Below, piece by piece: positions 11,481-22,290 of a DNA stretch of 64,000 nt. Numbering within the stretch: the stretch's first letter is position 1; each line of letters starts with the position of its first letter. Source of the stretch: Prunus persica. Its lineage: Eukaryota > Streptophyta > Magnoliopsida > Rosales > Rosaceae. Under the pieces are notes generated by a model, which was given only the letters and a program-made list of their open reading frames with translations, did no database searches and was not told the origin of the DNA. The stretch spans positions 14,119,507 to 14,183,506 of the forward strand of contig NC_034015.1 in assembly GCF_000346465.2 (NCBI RefSeq), read 5' to 3'. A program made the position numbers and the translations under genes.

Positions 11481-11945
11481 GTCAAACTAGGCTGTGCCCT
11501 TAATTTGGTTTTAATAATAGATCACGTCTTTTTTGACAGCAGGGTTAGGCTATCTAATTAGTAATAATAGTTTAGCATATCATGATTCCAAAAGTGGACA
11601 AAAGATGGCGGCTTTTATTTTTCTTCTAATTTTTATTTATCTTACAATAAAAACATAATCTGACTTACCTCATATGAGTCATAACCCACCCAAGCCCAAG
11701 CTCAAACAAAACCTAGACGACCTTCTTATTTAAATATTTTTTTAGTTAGAGCTATATTTCGTTTGACAATACATTTGACTGCTTCTCAAAGTTGAATTCA
11801 GATTTATTCAGCCACTCGTTATCTAACATATTCTTTTTGTTGACTGCTTTCCAAACTTCAATGCCGTAGTTTTGATTTCTTCAGACAGTCATACGTCCCC
11901 TATATATATGTAGAGCATGCAAATGCTTTGCCCTTAAAAACCATT

Positions 11946-11949
<4 letters not shown>

Positions 11950-12010
<61 letters not shown>
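11950..12010. repeat. (TC)n microsatellite in 5' leader
   Basis: About 30 uninterrupted TC units lie between a TATATATATG box near 11899 and the start codon at 12107, so they are probably in the 5' UTR of the second small-protein gene. Length polymorphism is likely. Confidence 0.9.
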
Positions 12011-12014
<4 letters not shown>

Positions 12015-12106
12015 TACAAAATATCAGACCACCCTCTTTCTATTTTCAACTCAATTTTCTCAACCCACAAGACCAAAACCAATAATTAAACATCTGCAAC
12101 AACACG

Positions 12107-12430
12107 ATGAGCTCAATGTCCTCAGAGCCTTTACAGTTCTTAATGCTTCATATGAGCGCTGGTACTTCTGGTGTTCATGTTAACGAGGAAGAAGGGCAAG
12201 CACTTGATGGCTTACTTGGGTTCATATCAGAGCTTTGGGAAAAAGCACCTGCAAAAATAGCAGACCAATTACTTAATGTGGATGGAACCAAAGCTCGAAC
12301 CGCTGCGCAGAAGGTTACAAGTACGCACGGCCTTCAAGGATCAGTGGAGGAGTTGTTACACAAGCTTGAGCGCTTCAAGATACGGACTTATGATTTGGGA
12401 GGGGTTGTGAAGGAGGAAGATAAGCGATAA
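12107..12430 (+). CDS. Small acidic protein, unrecognised family (paralog 2)
   Basis: A single-exon frame encodes 107 residues. It lacks most of the disordered N-terminal region of the gene at 7116 but keeps the conserved part: LDGLLGFISELWEKAPAKIA, DQLLNVDGTKA, then LLHKLERFKIRTYDLGGVV and KEEDKR before the stop. The two proteins differ by substitutions rather than frame breaks, which suggests selection on the protein. The same upstream blocks occur before both genes, so a ~5-kb tandem segmental duplication that included the promoter is likely. No transmembrane span, signal peptide or known domain is seen. The function is unknown. Confidence 0.7.
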   Translation: MSSMSSEPLQFLMLHMSAGTSGVHVNEEEGQALDGLLGFISELWEKAPAKIADQLLNVDGTKARTAAQKVTSTHGLQGSVEELLHKLERFKIRTYDLGGVVKEEDKR

Positions 12431-12738
12431 TGTAAACTATTCAATTCCTATTCATTCTTTTTTTATTCAACTGTATCTCTTTATTCTTTATAAAGTAGAA
12501 TCGATAATACTGAAGAGACCAAATTATTTATTCATACGTAAATTCATTATGAATTTTAATTTGCTCAGTATTTTTTTTTAAATACAACCGATAATCTAAA
12601 CTATAAGAGGAGAATTTTTCACACACACACACTATCAAGATGCCATGGAAGTTCAAACCTAAGATAACTGTCAGAGTTGAATAGGTATCTAATTTATAAA
12701 TGAGTAAAGAGTAAACCAACGTTAACACCATGCTTTGG

Positions 12739-13417
12739 TGTTGGAAAAACAATAATTAGTGACTAATTAAAATATATATATCAACAAATTTTTATTTAAA
12801 ACAAACTGTAATTTAAAATATAGTAAACAATAAATAAATGAAACTGACTTGGATTCGAGATAGGGGCTTGTAGATTTGATGCAATGTTCTAAAGACAGTA
12901 ATTTCACCCCTTCTCGATGCTTGAAGTTCTACAGGTGACTGCCTCCCAGGATTCAACTATCTATATTCTAAGCCTTAGCACTAGGACTTAGAATCTGGCG
13001 AACTTTGTTTGTTTTCCTCTCAAACAATATGAATGTGCTTGTAGAATGCTTTTTTGTGTGTTTAACGAGTGATGCCTATTCTGTTTTAAATAGACTTTTG
13101 AAACCCTATCAGAAGAGTCACAACTGTTAAAAACTGTTAATTAAACTAATCCGAATTAATAAAAAATTATTAATTCGAAACTAAAAAATTAATTTAAATC
13201 TGAAGTGCCCCAAAGCCCAAGACCCATTTTTTTGGTAATTAAATATTATCTATATAATGTTTAATGCCCAAATCGAATTTGAATCCCATTTGGCTTATAC
13301 TTGGCCCAACTTCCATTTACTAAGTGTGAGACTACCACACTTATAAAGACCTCATTTTTTTTCTTCTTTCTACAAATGCGGGACAAAAGTCTTTGAATTT
13401 CATTCAAATTTCCAACA
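12739..13417 (-). repeat. Intact 3' LTR of the Copia element
   Basis: The 679-bp LTR starts TGTTGG and ends CCAACA on either strand. On the minus strand it is preceded by a purine-rich ATATGGGGTAT (13418-13428), the likely polypurine tract. A TTTATAAG box (minus strand, near 13340-13347) is its probable promoter. Its end sequence recurs at 18416-18450. Confidence 0.85.
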
Positions 13418-13634
13418 ATACCCCATATTTGAATCAAATTCAAGACCCTATATTTGTAAAGTTATACTTAAAGTGCTAAATGAATGTAATGCATCTGGGT
13501 GGAAGCAAATGTTATATGCATCAAGAAAGGTGTCTTTTGGACTTGAACTTACCCTAGTGAAAACATATCGGATTTACTTGGCGGCGCAGTGGATATAATT
13601 GATCTTGAACTGTTCACTGCTATAGTAAACCTAG

Positions 13635-14062
13635 ACAATGTGTCTCACATATATAACATCTTAACACAAGTTAGTTCATACGTTTTTGTTCATTTTGGTC
13701 CTGAACATGTCCCGGGCTTCATGAGAGCTTTAGAGAACTTAGTCTTTTTCGTTCTCATAAATGCGACCCCACATTTACTCCCATATATGTGATACCAATT
13801 AAAAGTTTTCTGGCTAAACTCCTCTTAATAAGATATTAGTATCACTAAACAATGTGTCTCACATATATAACATCTTAACACAAGTTAGTTCATACGTTTT
13901 TGTTCATTTTGGTCCTGAACATGTCCCGGGCTTCATGAGAGCTTTAGAGAACTTAGCCTTTTTCGTTCTCATAAATGCGACCCCACATTTACTCCCATAT
14001 ATGTGATACCAATTAAGAGTTTTCTGCCTAAACTCCTCTTAATAAGATATTAGTATCATTAA
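13635..14062. repeat. 214-bp tandem duplication inside the Copia 3' UTR
   Basis: Two nearly identical copies, 13635-13848 and 13849-14062, begin at ACAATGTGTCTCACATATAT. They lie between the end of pol and the polypurine tract. Few differences separate them, so the duplication is recent or was corrected by conversion. Confidence 0.9.
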
Positions 14063-14189
14063 ATGCAAAGCATAACCTACACATCAGCAGACAACACACT
14101 AACCATCATAGGAATGAGTTGAGTTGTGTGTTCAACTTTTTGAATCTTACCCAACTAGTTTGCCTATTGAACCTAGACAATGGGATCTC

Positions 14190-14940
14190 CAATCAACTAG
14201 GTTAGGTTTCCGCCATGTTTGACTTCTTGGATTGGCTATAATCCCATTCCCCTCGATGTAAATTTGATTTACTCTCTTGGTAAGCCTTTTGACAAAAGAT
14301 CTGCGATATTTTCCTTTGACTTCACATAGTCAATGTATATAATTCCATTTGAGAGAAATTGTCTAATTATATTGTGCCTATGCCTGGTATGTCTTGACTT
14401 ACCATTATACACCACTTTTGGCTCTTACTTGTGCTGCCATACTATCACAGTGTATACAAATAGCTGTCACATGCTTAGGCCACATTGGAATGTCCTTTAG
14501 GAAGTTTCTCAGCCATTCTGCTTCTTCAGCAGCTTTATCAAAGGCTACAAACTCTGATTCCATTGTAAAGCGTGCTATACACATCTGTTTAGAGGATTTC
14601 TAAGATACTGAAGCTCCACCTAATGTAAATACATATCCACTAGTTGATTTGGTTTATGTACTGTCAGAAATCCAATTTCCATCATTATAGCCTTCCAAAA
14701 TTGGTGAATATTTTGTATAATGCAATCCATAATCTTGGGTGTATTCAAATATCTTAACACCTTGATTAATGCCTCCCAATGATCGTGTCCAGGATTGCTT
14801 GTGTATCTACTAAGCCTGCTTATTGAATAAGCTAAGTCTAGCCTAGTAGAATTCATTAAATACATTAGGCGCCCAATTGCTTGAGAATACTCCAAATGAG
14901 AAATTGCATCTCTATTATTCTTATTTACATCAAAATGCAC
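14190..14940 (-). pseudogene. Copia RT C-terminus and RNase H, frameshifted
   Basis: The minus strand encodes [40 protein letters not shown] and [12 protein letters not shown] (14753-14889), typical of the RT-RNase H connection in Copia polyproteins. After a frameshift near 14700 the RNase H region continues, including ESEFVAFDKAAEEAEWL-like text and the terminal KSKENIADLLSKGLPRE block near 14262-14312. Multiple frame changes make it non-functional. Confidence 0.8.
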
Positions 14941-15090
14941 AACAGGTTTGCCGTCAAATTGACCAAACTTTCATAAAATCTTTTCTGCATAATGGGATTG
15001 AGTAAGAATACACCCATCACTATTTCTTTTGACTTGAATTCCTAGAATGACATCAGCTTGACCTAACTCTTTTATGTCAAAACTTGAATT

Positions 15091-15408
15091 TCACATCTTC
15101 TTTGTAAAATTCATTGCATCCTTACTTGTTCCCATTATGAGCTTGCCATCAACATATAAACATACAAGAATACAAGAATTTTTGTTATTCTTTATATAAA
15201 CACACTTGGCACTTTCATTGATCTTAAATCCATGCGACATCATTGTATGATCAAACTTTTGATGTCGTTGTTTTAGAGCTTGTTTAAGTCCATATAAAGA
15301 CTTAACAAGTTTACAAATTTTATTTTCTTGACCTTTTACCACAAAACCTTCTGGTTGTTCCATGTATATTTCTTCATCTACATTTAAGAAAGCTATTTTT
15401 ACATCCAT
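15091..15408 (-). pseudogene. Copia reverse transcriptase core with altered YVDD box
   Basis: An open stretch of 105 codons contains MDVKIAFLNVDEEIYMEQPE, GFVVKGQENKICKLVKSLYG and LKQALKQRHQKFD. These are the standard Copia RT blocks around the first catalytic Asp (VKIAFLN in place of VKTAFLN). The second catalytic box reads LYVDGK where family members have YVDD, so one of the paired metal-binding aspartates is replaced by Gly. Downstream and upstream RT pieces are in other frames. The enzyme would be inactive even if translated. Confidence 0.85.
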
Positions 15409-16099
15409 TTTATGTATGTTATATTGTGTATAGAAGCTATGGCAATTAACATCCTTATAGATGTAATTCTTGATACTGGAGAATAAGTGTTGAAATAATC
15501 CAACCCTTCATTTTGCCGATACCCTTTACCAATTAAACGTGCCTAGTATTTATCGATAGTACCATCGGCTTTTAGCTTTCTTTTAAAAATCCAATTATGT
15601 CCAATTGGTTTGTTACCATGTGGTAAATCAACCAATTCTCACATATGTTGCTGCATAATGGATTATATTTCGCTATTAACAGCTTCCTTCCATAAAGGAG
15701 CCTCAGGTGAAGTCATTGATTCCTTATAAATTTGTGGTTCTTCTTTAGTCAAGAACTTACAAAATTTGGTCCAAATTTTTTTGGTGTTTAAGTCCTCTTT
15801 CCTCTTCTAGGTGCCAAGTCTTGTTCTTGGACACCTGAAGAGGATGGTTCAACATGATTTCCATCATGTACTCCTACTGTTTGAACTGGACCTCTTTTCT
15901 TTGTAAGGAAAAATTTCCTCAAAGAAATCAGCATCAACAGCTTCTATAATTGTGTTAACATGTATATTAGAAATATCATATTTAATAACTAAAAATCTAT
16001 ATGCAGCACTTGTGTTAGCAAACCTATGAAAACACAATCAATATTTTTAGGTCCAAGTTTTACCCTATTTGGTAAGGGTACTTGTACTTTAGCTAGGCA

Positions 16100-16370
16100 T
16101 GTCACATCCCTGGATCGACTCCGTCGTAGCACGATATTGTCCGTTTTGGGCCCCCCTCTCTGTCCTCACGGTTTTGTCTCTGGGAACTCACGAGCAACTT
16201 CTCAGTGGGTCACCCATCCTGAGATTGCTCTAGCCCCCAACTCGCTTAACTTCGGAGTTCCCATGACTCCGAAGCCAGTGAGCTCTCAACAGGCCTCGTG
16301 CTAGATGGAGGCGGGCATGCACATATAAGGCACATCACCCCCTCTCCGTTGGTCGATGTGGGATGTTACA
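16100..16370 (-). mobile_element. Cassandra TRIM solo LTR (5S rRNA-like) nested in Copia pol
   Basis: The 271-bp insert reads on the minus strand TGTAACATCCCACATCGACC ... GGATCCAGGGATGTGACA-like, ending GGGATGTGACA. It is flanked by exact 5-bp duplications AGGCA (16095-16099 and 16371-16375). Its middle contains AACTCCGAAGTTAAGCG and AGGATGGGTGACC (minus strand). These are the internal-promoter regions of plant 5S rRNA, the hallmark of Cassandra terminal-repeat retrotransposons in miniature. Only one LTR is present and there is no internal domain, so it is a solo LTR left by LTR-LTR recombination. Removing it restores continuous Copia sequence across the site. Confidence 0.93.
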
Positions 16371-16541
16371 AGGCAAACCCACACTTTCAGTGTATTGTAA
16401 GTAGGAATCCGTCCTTTCCATACTTCATAAGGAGATTGATAGTCTTCTTATGTGGAATTCTGTTTAATATGTGATTAGCAATAAGTAAGGCTTCACCCCA
16501 CAGATTGTGTGGAAACCCTGAGCTATTCAACATTGAATTTA

Positions 16542-17414
16542 TCATATCCTTGAAAGTTCTATTTTCCTTTCTGCTACACCATTTTGTTGCAGTGTATATG
16601 GTGCAGTGGTTTGATGTATAATTCTATGAGTTGTACAAAAATCAGAAAACACAGTGGACTCATATTCTCCACCTTTATCTGATCTACGTACTTTCATTTT
16701 TCTATCAAGTTGATTTTCAACTTCTGCATTGTATGTCTTAAACATCTGTAAAGCTTCATCCTTACTATGTATTAAGTATACATAACAATACTTACTGCAA
16801 TCATCAATAAATGTTATATAATAATTTTTTCCATCATGAGTTGGTGTGGATTTGAAGTCACAAAGGTCACTATGAATTAATCCAAGTAATTCATTTGACC
16901 TTCTTTGAACAGATTTAAAGGTTTGCCTAGCAAACTTAGATTTTGTACAAGTTTCACACTTTTTACTAAAGTCAATATCAAATTTAGACAATAAACCTAG
17001 ATACATCATTCTATGCATAGATCGATAATTTACATGACCTAATCTAGCATGCCAAATATTTAAAGACTCAACAAAGTAAATGGAAACCTTATTTATATTA
17101 TTAAAAACATCATTACCAGTTACATTGAGTTCGAACAAGCCATCATCAAGATAACTTTTTCCTAAAAACAGCCTTCCTTTGGTTTGGATGAACTTGTCAA
17201 ATTCAAATATAAGTTTGAAACCCTTCCTAGTAAGAATAGGGCCAGACACTAAGTTCTTCCTAATTTCAGGACATGTAGCACATCCAAAAAAGTTAAAACC
17301 TTCCCAGGAGTGAACTTCAGCAGCACACTGCCTTTTACCTTCAAGTGTAGATGCAGAGGCATTTCCCATGTACAGTTTCTCACCACCAAAATTCTGTTTA
17401 TAATCAATGAACAT
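16542..17414 (-). pseudogene. Copia gag-pre-integrase and integrase fragment
   Basis: A 290-codon open stretch shows the pre-integrase zinc-binding region (LNIWHARLGHVNYRSMHRM, CETCTKSKFARQTFKS) and the integrase core. The core has LIHSDLCDFKSTPTHDGKNY, YITFIDDCSKYCYVYLIHSK, then RRSDKGGEYESTVFSDFCTT and TTAPYTLQQNGVAERK. The D, D and E expected in the catalytic triad can be located (HSDLCD, RSDKGGE, GVAERK). This is the best-preserved part of the element, yet the polyprotein is broken on both sides. Confidence 0.88.
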
Positions 17415-17564
17415 ATTTATGTCACCAAAAATGTGCCTAGTAACACCTGTATCAACCCACTAGTCCTTAGTATAAAAAATCATACTGGTTTTAGACACTA
17501 CAACCACAAAATCCTCATTAACTTTAGTCACGTTGGCTTGAGGATTGGTTGAATTTTGGTGTCT

Positions 17565-18400
17565 TCAGTGGCGGTAGTCTTGTGTTTTATGCCTTAATTT
17601 TCCACATACCCAGCAGGCGCCTTTGATTTTCTTTAAATCATCTCCTTTTGGTGCATGAGGATTGGAATAAGTCTTTGCAGCTTTCTTGCCCTTCTTTTTC
17701 TGGAATTTTAGCGTTGATGTCTCAACGACATTGGCTTTGGCTTCTATGATAGGCACTTCGCCCTTGTCACCTTTCCTGAGATCTTCCTCAACTCGAGGAC
17801 TCAAAATCATATCCTTCATAGACATCTCTCTACGCTTGTGCTTCAAGTAAATTTTGAAGTCTTTTTATGATGGAGGCTGTTTCTCTATGATTGCTCCAAC
17901 TTGGAATTGTTCATTAATAGCACCCCTCTGTAGCAATTCATGGATCAGAATTTGAAGTTCCTCAACCTGTTTAATAACAGTCTTCGAATCAACCATGGCA
18001 TACTTGAGAAATTTTCTAATTACGAACTTTTTGGCCCCAACATCTTCTTTTTTTTTTTTTTTTTTTTTTTCTCAAGTAATTCCCAAACTTCCTTTGCAGA
18101 ATTGTATGATAAATAAATGTTGTATAGAGTATCATCAAGCCTATTAAGGATGTAATTTCTGTACATGAAATCAAATTGTTTCCAAGCCTCAATGGTCATC
18201 ATTGTCTCCTTAGACATTGAATTTTCATCTATTTTGGGAACCTCCTCTCTGACAACATGTGCCAAATTCATAGTTGTGAGATAAAACAACATCTTCTATT
18301 ACCATCTCTTGAAGTCAATCCTCTTGAACTTCTCAGACTTCTCGTCATGAAGATTCTTAGTCACTTCATTCACAATCACTGATAATTGTGATTCCATCAT
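17565..18400 (-). pseudogene. Copia gag remnant
   Basis: An ATG at 18400 begins MMESQLSVIVNEVTKNLHDE and reaches KRIDFKRW, then two adjacent stops (TAA TAG) near 18300. The frame continues as MLFYLTTMNLAHVVREEVPK and WELLEK. A run of about 24 T (18047-18070; Lys codons on the coding strand) follows and shifts the frame. The nucleocapsid end (17565-17846) keeps CWVCGKLRHKTQDYRH, where the last Cys of the CCHC knuckle is Tyr. Gag is thus inactivated in at least three ways. Confidence 0.82.
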
Positions 18401-18450
18401 TTATTGTCTTTAGATTGTTGGAAAAACAACAATCAATAACTAATTAAAAT

Positions 18451-21388
18451 GTGGTACCAACCAGTCTTTTCATTTCCCAAATTTGCCTGGTTTGTTTGCT
18501 TGAAACTGTGGCCTGACAAAGGCCTCCATCCCATTGGAAAATGTTCCTTCTTTTGTGTCTTGCTCAGAGATTCCAATATTATCATTAATCAAGTAAACAG
18601 TGAAAATCTGTTACTCTTGTTGTTATGACGCACAAAGTTAAACTCATCAATCAAGTAATCGCCCAACTTCTTATTATCGTAACTTATCAATCAAGTAATC
18701 AACCATTAATGAGGATTAATTACATTGCTAATCGTAATCATTATTTGGATGAATTTAAGCTTATAATCATCAATCGAAATTCAAATTGATTAGACGCTCT
18801 GAGTAATACCGCATTTATTAGAACAATGGCAACTTTTTATGAATTTTGTTTGAAATTCTTTTACCACCATTATTTATTTTTCGTTTTCTTTTCTTTTCTT
18901 TTCAGCTACTTTCTACCTCTTCTTATCCATTGAACAGAAGAACAAATTATGTCTGTAAATCGTGGGTATTGTATTCTAGGTGGGAAAATTATAATCTTAT
19001 TAATTTATTAATTAAGCTAGCACAGTCAAGAAAGGTGATAATTATGCACTTTTTTTGGTGCCTAAACCAGTGGTTAATACATAATTATCACTTATCTTGA
19101 CCTTGTCCACTAATGAAGTTTTGCCTTGGTGTTTTGGACCACAAATTCTTTTTGCTCAGGAGTTTGGACCACAAATTACTAATATTAAGAGACACAAATT
19201 ACTAATAGTAAGAGAACTCTTTAACTTTGTTGATGTCCAAAATGGAAAGAACTTATAAGGATATGCCTTCGATCGCATGGGCTCTACGACATGTGTGGAA
19301 AGGATCTGCAAGGAGAAGCAGAATAAAGGTAAGCTTTAGGCACCGGTGTGATACCAGCTAAAGACTCTCTAATACTTAAGTTAGCTAAATGATATAATAA
19401 ACAAGTAATTGGATAAGAATTCTAGTGCCAATTACCATTACCTGGTGCATTGGGGCAAAAGCCCTACTTATAGACAAAAGAGGTGGAACACCTTGGGTTA
19501 GAGTTTCTATACGAAAGGTGAATTGGCTGACGAGGTTGCCGAAAGTTAATCCTTGTCGATGATAATTATAAGTTTCAGTAACTGGACTGGGTCATGTGAA
19601 CTTTTACTTTGTGAGCCATTCGTTTCACATGTCCATTTAAAAGGGTCGAATCAGACATGGTATAAACAAACTTATTACTTTATCAATTAGAGCCTATGAA
19701 TAATAAGTCTAGAATTGAATTGAAGGATGACAAAGTGAACTTTTTCTCTCTCACAACTACATTATTTTTATCTCAAACTACTATAACTTATAGTAACTTA
19801 GAACGCATTGATAGCATGTGGAGATAATTCTACTATTTATTAAGGTTACATGTTTCAAATTCGTGGTTTATAAACACAAACACTCAAATACCAATATGGT
19901 TGGTGCACATCTATACTTACAAGAACCAGATTTTGTTGGATATGTAGCCTAAGCCTAGAGTCTACACTAGCGAGGTCTAGGATGTCGTTGCATGACTTTG
20001 TAGGTTCCAACCAAATGAAGGTGAAGGGTCAGCATCCATCTTTGACATTCCTGGTATCTTCTCCCACTATAAGAGTGCCACGTATGATCAGCTCAACTAG
20101 TTGAGAACTTGAGAATGACACGTCAACTAAGGGTAAGGTGGCCATAAACTTTCTTCATCAGCAATATATCACTGTTAATTTATAAATGCTTCTGATAATA
20201 CACGGTGCTGAATGGTAAACTTGGATTATATTAAGAAATATTTTCATAATTTGGGTTTAGTAAATGGATATTTATGTCAATATCCCACTCACTACCTAGG
20301 CAAACACCAATTTGAAAGCAGCAACCGGCAACTATGGACCTGTTCCTAACACAAAATGTTGATTGAGAGAACCCTAATTTCAAAAATATATATTGATTAT
20401 ATACGCCATACTTTTTGTATGAAATAGTTACATGTAATATATGTTCTTTTTGATAAAACAGTTTTACCAAACAAGATTACTCATGATCATTTAGAATCAT
20501 AGCTAATACCTGGAAAAGACAGCACTATTCTATAAATCCAAACTTGTTTGCTTTTCTTAACCAAACAATAGGGTTATTTGCTCTGAAACCTGAGGGAACA
20601 AAATTGGACCATGGATTGAACTCGTAGCTTCTGGGCAATTCTAGAATCATCTTCTTTCCATTTTAAATCTGTTGCAGATCAATTTCATGGCGGCTTTTAC
20701 ATATCTGCTTCAAGCTCTCTGGAAAAGTTATCAGTAAAGCTTTGTCTATGTATATATAACTTCAAACTTGTGGAAGGCTCTGGCTTTTACTTATCTGCTT
20801 CAAGCTCTCTGGAAAAGTTATCAGTAAAGCTTTGTCTATGTATAACTTGTGGAAGGCTCTGCATGATTTCTTGATAGATTAGTAGGTGGCGGCAGTTAAG
20901 GTTATCGGTTCATAAGCACAAGCAAAACCCTGAAAACAACCATTTCTGGTCTCTGCAGAGTGATAGAAAGAGAAACACATGATCATTTTAAGGTGAGACA
21001 TCTCTACATATTTGCCAAATATTCAAAGGTGGATGAGATATTTCATTTCATTGTCTGATATTGAAACAACTCAAGCACTTAGCTCAAAAACTTTATCAAA
21101 CACGTGGTCCTTCCATTGCACATTCTGCAACTGATGAAGGAACATGATGGAAATACAAAGCAACTCCTAATATTGAAAATCCTGCAGATTAAGTCTAATA
21201 AAAAAACACACACACCACAATCATATTCTCCGTCGAGATATATGCTGCATAGACATGCCATATACTAATTTCAAAGTTTTGAATGTGAGACTCCCCCCTC
21301 ATATACATCAAGGTCTTTTTATTATTTTATTATTTTGGGTTTTTTTTCATTTTTTTTTCCATGGTGGATATTGATATAAGATGGGATT
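18451..21388. other. Intergenic; short tandem duplication, no gene
   Basis: No credible coding sequence was found. At about 20693-20870 a segment containing ATCTGCTTCAAGCTCTCTGG and AAAGTTATCAGTAAAGCTTT occurs twice with a spacing of ~90 bp; the second copy lacks a short ATATAACTTCAA-like piece. The sequence near 21300 lies just past the 3' end of the DREB gene. Confidence 0.55.
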
Positions 21389-21997
21389 TCAATTAAATTT
21401 CCATAGGTTCTGATCATCTTCTTGATCAGCACCAACAACATCATCATCAGCTATGTCCAAGCGAGGAGGGCTAAGAAGCATTCCCTCAGCCATGTTCACC
21501 AGAACGTTAGGCATGTCAAAGATCAGATCCTCATCAACAAACTGATGATCACTCAACGCAACTCTATCAGCAGCCTCAATTGTTCTATGACCCTGAGCCT
21601 GCACCTCAGTTCTTGAATGAGAATCATCATTTCCCACTCCCATGGCGGCCGCCGCTGCTCCTATAGCAGCTGCAGCGGAGGCTGCCGCCGCCTGGATGTC
21701 ACGTGAGGAACTAGAGGCTGGCACGGGCAACGAGGAAGCCGAGTTGGGGAAGTTGAGCTCGGCATCTTGACCCTTGAGGGCAATAGCTGCAACATCATAA
21801 GCAACCGCAGCCATTTCCGGAGTGGGAAATGTGCCTAGCCAAATCCTATTAGGCTTTCTTGGCTCCCGGATTTCAGACACCCATTTTCCACTGCTCCTGC
21901 GGCGCACACCCCGATAAGTTGGGTGACGCCCCGGGGTGGTGGAAGTAGTAGTAGTATTAGTAGTACTGCTTGAAGATGTGCTGTTTGATGTGTGCAT
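21389..21997 (-). CDS. AP2/ERF transcription factor, DREB subfamily (A-4-like)
   Basis: A single-exon gene encodes 202 residues. A Ser/Thr-rich leader is followed by one AP2/ERF DNA-binding domain at about residues 27-84, with [40 protein letters not shown] and [14 protein letters not shown]. Val in KWVSEI and Glu in REPRK are the DREB-type choices, predicting binding to DRE/CRT (CCGAC) elements. After the domain come [20 protein letters not shown] and an Ala-rich run. The acidic C-terminal half ends DDQNLWKFN, resembling LWSY-type activation ends. Overall it resembles the ERF025/026 members of group III (A-4); subgroup placement is moderate confidence. The nuclear role in stress or development is inferred from family. 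The start at 21997 leaves a normal short N terminus. Confidence 0.93.
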   Translation of the reverse strand: MHTSNSTSSSSTTNTTTTSTTPGRHPTYRGVRRRSSGKWVSEIREPRKPNRIWLGTFPTPEMAAVAYDVAAIALKGQDAELNFPNSASSLPVPASSSSRDIQAAAASAAAAIGAAAAAMGVGNDDSHSRTEVQAQGHRTIEAADRVALSDHQFVDEDLIFDMPNVLVNMAEGMLLSPPRLDIADDDVVGADQEDDQNLWKFN

Positions 21998-22281
21998 GGT
22001 GGAGATGGCGGTTGGAAGTTGATGGGAGAAGCCATTTAAATGGGGGGGAGGAAAGGGGATTCAGTAATGATGAATCTGAATTGTGAGATAGGTGAAGAGT
22101 TTGAGGGATAGAAGGAGAAAGTGCAAACCAGTTGTTGATGAACTGCGCTGTGAAGAGATTTGGGGTGTAAGCCAGCTTTTTTTGTGTTGGATGGACTTCT
22201 GGGTTGGCCTGCGTTTTAGTACATAGCAAAAAGACTGCCTCAAACGTCAAGAGAACAGTGGTGTTTGGGGCATTAAGATCT

Positions 22282-22290
22282 TCTATATAT
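22282..22290 (-). promoter_or_regulatory. Possible TATA box of the DREB gene
   Basis: The minus strand has ACATATATAGAAG about 285 bp upstream of the start codon. That implies a leader of roughly 250 bases. This is position and motif only. Confidence 0.35.

Larger units (their letters stand above)
12739..18450 (-). mobile_element. Degenerate Ty1/Copia LTR retrotransposon
   Basis: Read on the minus strand the order is 5' LTR stub, gag, integrase, reverse transcriptase, RNase H, polypurine tract, 3' LTR, which is Copia order (integrase before RT). The 3' LTR is complete (12739-13417, TGTTGG...CCAACA). The 5' LTR survives only as 35 bp at 18416-18450 that match the LTR terminus, so most of it, and any target duplication, has been deleted. 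No clear Met-tRNA primer site follows the stub. Gag has two adjacent stops and pol is split into several frames. A Cassandra solo LTR is inserted between integrase and RT. The element cannot move by itself. Confidence 0.92.

Noticed and set aside
16100..16370. 5S rRNA gene
   Set aside because: Only part of the 5S sequence is present, with mismatches, and it sits inside an LTR with TG...CA ends and a target duplication. It is therefore Cassandra and not an rRNA gene.
12739..18450. Active retrotransposon
   Set aside because: Deleted 5' LTR, no clear primer-binding site, adjacent gag stops, a changed catalytic box and a nested insertion rule out autonomous activity.
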